Origin: Bryum argenteum
Lineage: Eukaryota > Streptophyta > Bryopsida > Bryales > Bryaceae
Assembly (NCBI GenBank): GCA_037043015.1
Contig: CM073324.1
Span: 26,552,097 to 26,616,096, forward strand
DNA length: 64,000 bases
Direction of reading: 5' to 3'
Positions within the stretch are counted from its first letter, which is position 1. Each line of letters opens with the position of its first letter. The notes beneath the pieces are model-generated. The model was not told the origin of the DNA. It ran no database searches and was given only the letters and a program-made list of their open reading frames with translations. The position numbers and the translations under genes were made by a program. Below, in pieces: positions 35,521 to 45,670 of the stretch.

Positions 35521-37176
35521 TCGATCATCATTGGAACACAATATCATAATGGTTAATATGGTGTAATTTAGAGTCTATTTGACAATTGTTTTTATTTCTA
35601 TTCAATAAAATATTGATAACTTATACCAAAATTCACCATCCGACCACATGGTTCATGTGAATATAGACAAACATAGGCCATTTTGTTTGTTTTGATTCTA
35701 ATATGACTCCATGTGGAAGTTGTTTTATGATTGACGACTCTTTAGCCCCGAAAAGCCTAGGCCATTATTCTTCAAGAAACACTTCAAATCATTACTATCA
35801 AAAAAAGTGGCTTCAAAATCTAGTTTTAGAGTGAAATTTAAGACTTCTAATCCTAGAATCTTAAAATAAACATTGATATAAAGCCACCAAATTTTTTTAG
35901 GCTACTATGCATCGGAAGGATTAAAATATTATAGCATTTGAAATCATAAGAATAATTCATTTGCTTAATTGTATTTAGTGGTCTAGCACACTTTAATTTC
36001 ACTTGGCTTAAAAAAATTCACTATACAAGGTCTAACTTCTTTAAAATCATGATTGGCATGATCATGTTGGTTACCTTAAAACCAATTTCTAGACATGGAA
36101 AAGGTGTGTAGCATATTCAAAACAAATATGCAAAGGATCGAGATTGAAATTATTTGACAAAATTTTATGCCACATTTTAATCTTTTGTGAACTCAACATG
36201 CTTTAGAATGAAAATCCAAAATGATTGATAAGAATTTATTTATCACATAAAATTTTCGCTAGAAAAAAAAAAAAAAATTTAAATGAAGATCTATAGGTTT
36301 TATGTAGAAAATAGTATTTTTTTTCTTTCCCTTGACCAAAATGTGTGAACACGTTTGACTCAAGTTAAATGCTCTTTTTACAGTGAAGACAATTTTAGAA
36401 ATTTGGAATCGTAAAAGAAGGTAATATTTTTTAGTCTCAAACGACTGTATGTGAAAGATGTTAGTTCTACAATATCTACATTAATATTTTTACTATCATG
36501 TGTTGCTAAATGTTTTCATTTTTCTTGTTTTTAAGCAAGTAACTATAATGTATGACGGTATCAATATGGGCGGGTATCCCTCATAGGCGGGATCGACGTT
36601 TGAAATGGCTTTAATATAGTAAATGGGATGTTTATTGGAGTTCACTTGGTTGATTGTTTGTTTTGGTGTCTTGCGCACACCCCTTGCAATCTCTCGCTAA
36701 TTTTATTATTATTTTTATTTTTAAAAGATTTTTAAATTTTTTTAGGGTTTAAGGTTTTAAGATTAGGATTTTGGTGGCTTTGGTGGCGGCATGGGTCGCA
36801 ACAAAGACCACAAAGAGGATGAAGGGAGGAAGACGAAGATTTTAACATATCGAGTACAAAGTGGACAACTTGAATAGTAGCGTCACTGCATGACAAGAGC
36901 GAACAAGAACCCAAAATGCACGCCGCAACAATGAGCAACAATACCAAATGATAGCAATGAGGAATAGCAACAAGATCGTTAAAGTAGCAAGCATCGATTC
37001 GATAGCAACAAAGAAAGGCGATCCTGGTACAATAGCAAAGAGCGATTCGGTACTAGAGCAAGCAACGATTCGATAACAAAGAAAGAAGCGATAAGGAGAA
37101 TCGGCAAAAGATTTTTGGTTGCAACAAGTCACGAAACTCTCCTAGTGCTCTACTGACGCGTCCTAGCGGCGTTCTT

Positions 37177-37313
37177 GAGAAACACGAGCAAGAGCGGAGG
37201 AGGAAGAAAAGGCAATAGCAACCTGCTGAAACACGAGCAAGAGCGGAGGAGGAAGAAACGGCAACAACGACCTTCAAAAACACGAGCAAGGGCGGAGGAG
37301 GAAGAAACGGCAA
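37177..37313. repeat. Tandem repeat of about 50 bp, three copies
   Basis: Three copies of a unit containing AAACACGAGCAAGAGCGGAG followed by GAGGAAGAAACGGCAA lie next to the foldback at 37347. Confidence 0.85.
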
Positions 37314-37346
37314 GTGTGCGGAAGATCGAAGCGGGGAGGTCGGATG

Positions 37347-37700
37347 GAAAAAAGAGAGGAGGTGGTAGAGGTGTTCGCCGGGCACCCCTCGCCCCGCCTT
37401 CTTTGGCGGGCGGCCTGCGCGCGCTCGGCGACAAGCGCCGCGCGCCAAGCGCGCGTGTTTGCACAAACGCTGTCTCATAACCAACGCGTCGGACGCTGCA
37501 TCGGCATCATGACACACAGCTTCGGACGCTGCATCAGCATGCGCACACCGCTTCGGACGCGCATCATCGCACGTACACCGCTGTCACAAACGCTGCCCAC
37601 CTTGGCGCAGCACCTGCACTCGACCGCAGTCCACCCCGCCAAAAGAAGGCGGGGCCGAGGGTGCCTGCGAACGAACACCTCTACCACCTCCTCTCTTTTT
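37347..37700. mobile_element. GC-rich foldback element nested in the TIR transposon
   Basis: Arms of about 62 bp (37347-37410 and 37634-37698) are inverted copies starting AAAAAGAGAGGAGGTGGTAG. Each arm ends in its own small hairpin (CCCGCC-TTCTTT-GGCGGG). The 220-bp middle is rich in GCATC and CGGACGC motifs. It stands out sharply from the AT-rich surroundings. The target duplication is unclear because the flanks are A and T runs. Confidence 0.7.
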
Positions 37701-38983
37701 TTTTCTTTTTTTTTCATTTTTTTTTTAATGAAATAATGTCATTTTTTAGTTGAGGGATGTCTAATCAAAGGTATTTTTATTCTCAGTATTATAGCAATTT
37801 TGTTGTATGTTAAGTTTTTTAAAAAACTTTCTATAATTATGAAAACAATTGAATGATTTTAGTAGAAGGCTAAATAATGTAATCTACAAGTTATTGTTTC
37901 ACTAAATTCTTGAAATTTTGTTGTATGTTGTGAATCATTTTTTTAATTCTTAAAATTGACTGAAAATTAAATTTATTTTTTTATTTTTTCTTTCAAATTC
38001 CAAGATGACTCAAAATGTAAGTTACTAGTTGAATAATCTCTAACGCACAAGTGTTTGCATTGCTAAATTCCGGTTTATTTGTTGTATGTTTCCAGGTCTA
38101 TATATTTTACATCTATTGAAGAGCATGTCTAAGAATGGACATGTGGTGTGAACACCACTTGGTTCTAAGCCCTATAAAGCTAACTCATTGAGGTGGGAAT
38201 AATTTAGTTCCAATTTGATTTAATATTTTTGTTCTTCTATAAAACTTTGTTCCTACTTGAGTGCAATTGAATCATTGATTGCAAGTTTTATTCAAATTTT
38301 CAATTTTATAATGTAGTAGAAGTTAAAGTTAAAGTTTAAAATTACCATATTTTCCAAACAATAATATATTGCATTCATACAAGAACACATGATAATTCTA
38401 TCCATCGCTATGATAATAGATCATACAATGAATATTGCAAATATTATTTTTCTTGCAAATTTAATTGAACCTATAAGTAAGTTGTAACTTTCTATAATCA
38501 TTGTCATTGCAATAATTATTCCTTTATCCTAAACAATACCACCATCTTTGTGGTTTTATGCACGCTCAAAGCATGATGTAGGATTTATAATAGAAATTGC
38601 CATAGGTACAAAGTAAATTGACGCCATTTCATGTTGTCATTGTCTTTTTTTATTTCAATCAACGATTTTTAGCAATGTATTATGAAACAAAACAATCCAA
38701 TTCCTAAGGTGTAACATAGTCTTGGACAAGGTATCAAACATGATTATTGTTATTTCCATGTAATCAAAACTTAGCATTGTATTATTTTATCCAACACAGG
38801 TTTGTAGAGGTAGATAAACCGTTAATTTATATATAAATAAAGTACACAAGATAATCCTAAGTAATTTAACAACTTTAAACAATCTTAACAATTATATACA
38901 ATATCATTACTGAACTTAGTAACCAACATTAACAATCATGTTTGGAAGCAAAAATTTATGTCTTAGAATATATGTTCGTTTGA

Positions 38984-41900
38984 ATGAATGATATTTTCTA
39001 TTGCTTACACACATATTTTCACATGTTTGCAATGTATAGGTTCCTATTAGTTCAACAACGACAATGGGCATACTCCAATTTCCAAATCCCTTTAGTACAT
39101 CAAAACACCCAATCTGACGATGTCACGTCATTAATCCAAACGGTTCATGGGAGCGCGATTAATCTGACAACTCGTGCAGTCTGGCGGATTTGAGATGGTA
39201 TTACTCGCGCCATTTCATCTCAATTGGGAAGGACATTTGAATTGTTATCGAAAAGAAGAGAAGTTGTCGGCTTGGCAACTAGGAGTATACATTTGAACCC
39301 ATATGCGCAATCGCATGGATCGAAGTTATTCCCGTCCGAGGTGGCGAGACGCATCACTAGGGTAGACGATGCATTGCATTGGACGGAGAGATTGTGGGAG
39401 AGCGTCTTGGAATGTGTGTTGGATTGATCATCCGTTGGCACAAGTCTTATCTACGTCGATAGCCGCGAACCCACCATTCAAAATGGCGAGGACGTAGTGA
39501 ATGGGTCTCAAACGCCACCTGTGCGGAGGTTGGCACAAGAATTTGATTTCCATGACAACTTCAACACACCCGATCCACCGATAGGTCTCGCCGCAAAGAG
39601 ATAGCTTCAAACCCCGTAGATGAGAAACTCTCCATTCTCTCAAAGTACTCCTTCCAACATCCGAGATTTGCCCCATGTAGATGGGCTTATTCAATGTCGG
39701 AGCGCGGCCCGACGTCCATATTCTATGAAAATAGAAGAAGCGAGAGATTCCAGGAGACATCTTCTAGAGAAGGTATATCTACAAAGGTATCTCTTCTAAG
39801 CGTCTGAAAGGGCAATAGGGCGAGGAGGATGCAAACAAAATTGTTTGAGAGACATTCAAGAACGGTATCTATTGGACATGCGTTATAATGCGTGGGCTTC
39901 TACTTATGCAATTCAATCTTGGATGAGACAAATCTTTTTGCTTTTTTTTATACACGGACGGAACGTTTCCAACGAGATAAATTTGTCACAAAGTTAGATG
40001 GCAAACAAGTTTGCAATCTTGTTATCTTTCTGGGCGTTGGATATTCACAAAGACGGTTTAAACAATCAAGAAGGAGTGTTTAATATATGGAAGAGTGGCG
40101 GCGATTCACGAATGACCTTTCAAACCCGCCGCTTCGGAGAGCGCTAGAATGTCGTGGCGGAGGCCTCATTTAAATCATTTGTGGGCGGAAGTGGTTGTCC
40201 TCAACCTCATCGTTCAATTTTTCGTAAGGATGACAACGGCTGGTGCCTCTTATTCTCTCCTCCTACGAATACTCGGAAGTCGATATATTCAATTACGTGA
40301 ACGAGGAGGTGAAGAGAGTTTGTAACGGAGAAACCATTTCAATTAGCTCGTTCCGGAGGATGTGGCGCATCGATATCCTCATGTCCGCGTACCCCCATTC
40401 TCGAGGTTTTCAAAGTGTTATCACTGCGGGAGTATAAATGTGCCATGGAGGAACCACGAATGCGGATCTTCGGATCAAAATAAAAGAGTTGTTTATGATG
40501 CATCTGCGTATTTAGATGGAGGAACGGAGGGATTATTGGATATTTAAGAGTGTCGTCTATATCACCCGGAGTTGTACATGTGCATCATCGTTGATGGCGT
40601 GGATCAAAACACTACCATGGTACCGAGAATCGTCAAACCGTGAAGAACATCGAGTATCGGTTTGTGAAGACCCATTTGTGTGGAGCCCTCGTGCATGGGA
40701 TTGGTTTATCTTTGCGATGTGTGGTTCGCGCGCACCACAAATACGATAGCAACCAGGTGGTGAAAGACATTGTTGCACGCGATAGGAGATGTGAAGAGGA
40801 GAAAACGCTTTTTGCCTCCAACATTACGTATCAGCGGATAATCGCACACGAGAGAATAAAACATTTACATGTTTGCTTCTATGTGTTTCATTGGTGGGAT
40901 TGGGTTTTTTTCAAGAGGTGGAGCTCTCTTTCCTTATAGTGGGCCATATACACACGAAGATATCGACCAACGCTTTAGTTGTATATCTAATGTGTTGAAG
41001 AGGTCGGACATCGACTCATTGAAAGAAATGCTTAGTCTAATAGAACAAGGTACATCCATAACAGAGGCGTTTGTTAGCGCCGACTCTTAGAAAATGTGTG
41101 GGGCCTGGAAGTCCTTCATAACCCTCACTTATCGACGGGTGGGGACTCTTTGGTTGGCATAACCTTTCCCGCACTACATGCGATTCTATATGGACAATCG
41201 AGAGGGGCGGTAAGGTTCGAAAGACAACACAAACATTATAGCAAGGATAAATGGGGACCGAGTTAGGGACAAAGACGTTGCGATCGCTACCAAATAAAGA
41301 AGAACGACCATCGTTTGCAAAGGTGTTTGCGGTGATGAAAGGGAGTTGAAGGCATTGGATGACTTTATTGCATACAAAGAAAGGTGCATTCAAAGATTCC
41401 AACATCCGGAAAAAAAAATGGTGAAGCGAAAAGAGAGGCCGAACATTTGAAACTATACCTAGCCGAATTTCCAAGCAAAGATCGTAGCAACGAGCATAGT
41501 TCTTCACACTTTGGCCTTCGTGAGGTATTAGAGACATCACCTACTATAGATGCATCAATAGATGTTATTGACGATCGAAATGAATCAAACCACGAGATTA
41601 CTATTGTGGACCAAATAGTGGCGATGCTTCCAAATTCTCGAGGCTAGAGGATACTTTGGTCATCGAAGAGAGAGGCCACTAACCAAGCGATCTTAGGCAC
41701 AAAAAGAACGGCTCGCAATCACATCTTTGATGGAACCAAGAAAGAGCGGTATCGGAAGAAGATCGACGATCCTTTTCCCCACCTTGATCCTCAATCCGAT
41801 ATCCTTTCTCGGACAATTTGTAGCCCCGTTGATGATCGTGCGAGTAAGTAGACGAGGGTGTTCCATTTTATTTAGGGAAGGTGATTGAAGACGGAAAAGG

Positions 41901-42192
41901 CCGGAATAAAATCAAGATGAAAGTTTGTTGGTATTGGCCAATCATACGGGGGGAGTTGTTGACGGACCGAGATCCTCTTTACAACGGTATGCAAACCGTT
42001 TGGATTCATTGTGGGAGCCATCCGGGAGAATCACGATTGGATAGAGAAAGAGGCATGTATTTTTTTTCATGGGCGGACGAACCAGAAAAGAATCATGTGC
42101 CCGCCATAGTCGTGGAGAAACCGCAATGTCTTTGGAGTCACGGGTTCCAAGCAACATTTGCATTATCCAATCTGCGAAGGCCCACATATTAG
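38984..42192 (+). pseudogene. Decayed transposase-like gene of the right arm (THEDID motif)
   Basis: Plus-strand frames at 39224-39427, 40243-40437, 40362-40547, 40640-40939, 40869-41090 and 41384-41647 appear to be pieces of one gene broken by stops and frame changes. The diagnostic parts are RFSKCYHCGSINVPWRNHEC (a Cys/His zinc-binding motif) and YTHEDIDQRFSCISNVLKRS. The latter is the hallmark of a widespread uncharacterised transposon-encoded domain (I believe catalogued as DUF7869). In that family the GHTHEDIDxxFS motif lies near the end of an RNase-H-like core. The last frame, 41881-42192, may be the C terminus. Confidence 0.65.
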
Positions 42193-42982
42193 AATATATC
42201 GCAATGCAAACCTGAGCTATCGACGATGACCGGTTGAAGCCGCATTAGATATTAGTACGTAGTCCATGTGTTTTGTGTACATGGTGTTTCTAAGTGTATA
42301 TACGTACTAGATAGTACAAGATTGCAAGGATTATTTTCAGACGTGTTGTTGCGATGGACATATGGGTTGAATTTAGTTGTATTATCAGTTATATACATAA
42401 CTTGGTATACGTTTAGAATCTGTGTATTTAGATACTTTTCTACCACATATATACAAAGCACAATATAGAGTATATTTTTATTAAATGTCCATTGGAACAA
42501 TTTGGTGCCTACTTTTATTAACAGTTTGGTGCTCGCGTCATTTTGCTCACCAAAAATATATTAACTATAATCTACACAATTTGTAGCATATACTAAGCAT
42601 TTCAAATATCCCTGGACAAAAATATTTGTATTATTCACATGGATTTATACCAAAAATATGTTCACAATGCCATTAGAAGTCTTTTTATATTACCACTTCT
42701 GACAATACACAATATTCTTTGCAAAACACCTTTTTTTCCAGAAAAAATCAAGTTTAAAAATAAAAAATTCCATTTTTGCAAGCAATAGCCATCGTAGTAC
42801 CGAAGTGCACTTTTAAATAGCCGGGTGCATAATTGCTTAATTGCGTGTTATAATTGATTGACCACAATGGTAACCTCACAACCACCTAAATCTAGTTTTG
42901 CTACTACTCTTATTCCACAATCTTTCAACATAACATCCGACAATGGTACCTAGATAAGATCAACCTTGTTAAGATCAACGTC

Positions 42983-44068
42983 TAGTTAAGAACGCTTTCC
43001 CTGTCCCTTTATTATGCAAGAAGGCATTGTTTCATTAACCCCTAAACGTCCCTAGTGTCGAAAAACGACATTTTGGATGAAGGGCAGAAACTTTGAAGAG
43101 CCATAACTTCTTCATCCGGACTCCGTTTTTGACGAAATCACTTGGGTTGGGTCCCAAATTAAGTCTAGTTTGTGTGGTACAAATTGCAGACCCATACAAT
43201 GAAGTATGAATTAATGGAATGCATTTTAGTGACAACAGCTTTTGGTTTTGAGATTTCAAACATTGGGCATGTTTCACCATTGCAAGCCAATTATGCAAAA
43301 CCAAAAATAGTTTTTCATGAATTTTTTTTACATAAGTATGATCTTTAGATGTATTCTAACAACTTTCTAGTTGCAAGTTTTTTGATCCAAATAACTTTGC
43401 TAGTGGATTTGCAATGATGTTTCTACAATGAAAAAAGCAAAAAAATGGATGATTTTTGAGGAGCTAGATCTCCTTCATCCACCGTTAGATTTCGACTTTA
43501 TTCTTTGGGATAGATTCCAATCATAGTCTATTTTAAGTGGTAGAAACCTCAACCTAATTGAAGATGTATTGAAGATAGGGCATGGATTTGAGTGCAAAGA
43601 GTCTAGTTTTGGACTATTTTTCCTTTGTAAATTTTGAGGCAGTTTTCACCATTGGAAGGCTACTATTTGAGCCAAGATATTTTTTTGATGAATTTTTTTG
43701 GTACAGAAGTGTTTTTGAGATGAAGATGAACAACTTTCTAGTTGGTGATTTTTTGATTGCAAATTTCATGTTGGTAGTATTTTCACTTCAAAGTGGAAAT
43801 GATGGTATTTTGTAGCCTGTTTTGCGCACTAATACGTTACGATCTCCCAATCTATGAGGTCCCATGAGTCAAGTTTTGGCCCACATGATCTACTACAAGT
43901 CTATTACAAGTTTGTACGGTTAAGATCGGAATAGCTTATCTTTATTTTCATCTATATCACTTTTTTTAAAAATGAGTTTTTGGCTAAAAATACCCCAAGG
44001 ACGTTTAGGGGTTAAGAACGCTTTCCCTGTCCCTTTATTATGCAAGAAGGCATTGTTTCATTATGGTC
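42983..44068. repeat. 51-bp direct duplication flanking TTAA copy D
   Basis: The segment TTAAGAACGCTTTCCCTGTC ... GGCATTGTTTCATTA occurs just left of copy D (42986-43037) and again just right of it (44012-44063) with no visible difference. It starts at a TTAA and, on the left, ends in the TTAA at which the element begins. Confidence 0.85.
43035..44015. mobile_element. TTAA piggyBac-like MITE, copy D (981 bp)
   Basis: Left end TTAA-CCCCTAAACGTCCCTAG, right end AGGACGTTTAGGGG-TTAA. The subterminal palindrome GTCGAAAAACGAC is shared with copy C. No transposase frame is visible. It is the longest copy in the window and sits inside a 51-bp direct duplication in place of a plain TTAA one. Confidence 0.72.
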
Positions 44069-44934
44069 AACGCTTGTATAAGATCAACGTCTCTGTCTGT
44101 CTGTCTGAAAACGTTTATCTAATCCAAGCACCACTGTAGCTACAATACTCTGAATCAAAATTCAAAAATTTGTGAATGATTGAATTTAAATAAGAAATGT
44201 TCAAATTGTGCCATCTAAGAAGCCCACCAAATATAGAAGTAGTCATTACCCGAAGAGGCGACGATTCCTCCTATTAGAAAGAACGCACGATTGTGTCCGT
44301 CTCACATCCGGTTGATGGATGCATTGCAATGCTCATCAGCCACAGTTGCGGGTGATCAGAATTGAGCAACATGCAAATGCATTGACGGGAAGGAGGGGAA
44401 CTCTTGAATTAGGGTTTTGAGCATCAATGTGTAGATTCTTTGTAATCTGGATCGAGATATCCGATCGGTGAAACAACATTCAGTGGAGCAGCTATGGCGG
44501 ATCCTGCCTCTTTGCCTGCTGCAACAACATGTTGCCGTGCTTTATCGTATAGTGTGTCACTTCGTTGCCCCCTTCCCCTGGGCTTCACTGAGTTCTTCCC
44601 AGTTTCCAGTTAGGGCCCTTTTCTTCGTCTTTGCCCTTTATTATCACCCTACTTGCCCCGCTCTTGAGGAGTCTGCAGTTTCTTCAAGTGCCGTCAGGAT
44701 TAATGATGCGCTTGGAACGGAGGTATGAAACCCTAGCCTTCTCCCTTCTTGCTTTTTGATTCTTTTTGGGGTGCGTTGTTGACAATCTTTGATAGCTGGG
44801 TTTTTTTCATACAATTTTGCCCGCTCCTCTTCGATTGTTTCTGTGATTTTTTATACTTCAGGGTTCGAAGACTTGTGGCGGGTAGGAATTCTTCACTTCG
44901 TATCAAGATGGATCCAACAAGTCTTGTCACGGCA
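44068..44934. other. Intergenic with a possible extra leader copy
   Basis: At 44490-44500 the string AGCTATGGCGGATCC opens a short frame MADPASLPAATTCC, resembling the MADLASWGAAATAT start of the EMSY leader. It may be a more diverged tandem copy of the leader. Nothing else recognised. Confidence 0.35.
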
Positions 44935-45358
44935 CGGCACATTGACGGAGACAATAAGGCAGAATCTAAACCCTCTGTGCGTTCGGCGATGTGCAGGAGT
45001 TGTCTTTAGTTGCCACGAAACCTGGAGCCTCGAGGAATCGGGAGCCATGGAAAGCGACGAATCCATGAAACAAAGAAAACTTCGGAGGTAGGGTTTTAGC
45101 AGTGAAGAATTTGGGACGAAGCGCGAGAGAGCTCGGATAGCAAGCAAGGCAGAAGCAAGCTATGGCGGACCTGGCTTCGTGGGGTGCTGCTGCGACGGCG
45201 ACGACGACGACGACGACGCGTCTCTACTCTTGCGGTGCTTCAGCGCGTGATTGCCCGTCTTTGTGCTCGTCCGCGCTCGCGGTGTCGTCGTTGTCGCTGT
45301 TGTTGCTGGCCACTTCCCCAAGGCCGCACTGAGTGTGCTCCTCTTTTTACTTTCTTAA
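44935..45358 (+). promoter_or_regulatory. Copy of the EMSY-like leader, opposite orientation, upstream of the recombinase-like gene
   Basis: About 430 bp closely match the minus strand of 24706-25135, including the 60-codon frame MADLASWGAAATATTTTTT at 45162. Similarity stops at TTTCTTAAAT near 45358. Downstream on the same strand is the gene starting at 45671, so this block is placed to act as its promoter or first exon. Confidence 0.65.
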
Positions 45359-45670
45359 ATTCGGAATGATCAAATGCGGCATCGGAAGTGGATCAGCGGT
45401 CAATACGAAGCTTCCGGGTGGAGTAGTGGCGGGTTATTGAGGGTCGCCAATTGGCAATGCGATAGGATCGTGGACAAGACAGGAACTTTTTCAGATCGTG
45501 TTCTTTGTTGTGTCAGGCTTCATTACTCTGATCTCTTAGTACGAGGTCAAGGTCATTGAACACGACGGTTTCTGCGTACTGCCTCCGACCTCTGTACTTT
45601 AGGAAGTATACTGTTCTCGTGAGGAGATCCTGTCTGGAGAGGTAACGGAGTGCAAACAAGTGAGCAGGCG

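Larger units (their letters stand above)
35521..38983. other. AT-rich central spacer of the TIR transposon
   Basis: It separates the two divergent arms and holds the GC-rich tandem repeat and foldback listed separately (37177-37700). No gene recognised. It may contain the divergent promoters or later insertions. Confidence 0.4.
31080..42849. mobile_element. 11.8-kb TIR DNA transposon, superfamily not assigned
   Basis: Both ends carry the same 25-bp inverted repeat starting AACACGCAATTAAGCAATTA, and a second shared motif AAGTGCACT follows 8-14 bp further in. The flanking 4 bp are ATAA on both sides (31076-31079 and 42850-42853), a likely target duplication. The right arm carries a decayed plus-strand gene with a conserved THEDIDQRFS motif; the left arm carries decayed minus-strand frames. 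The two read outward from a 3.5-kb AT-rich centre that holds a foldback and a tandem repeat. A 4-bp target and this size do not fit Mutator, hAT, Harbinger or CACTA. Sola and Academ elements also use about 4-bp targets, but I cannot tie it to either. Confidence 0.75.

Noticed and set aside
31080-42849. Reading the 11.8-kb element as a Polinton-type element
   Set aside because: The termini, the 4-bp flanking repeat and the absence of polymerase, integrase or capsid-like frames do not fit; it looks like a plain DNA transposon.
45374-45559. Frame MRHRKWISGQYEASG upstream of the recombinase-like gene
   Set aside because: It is short, shows no conservation with the leader copies and lies where a 5' UTR is expected.
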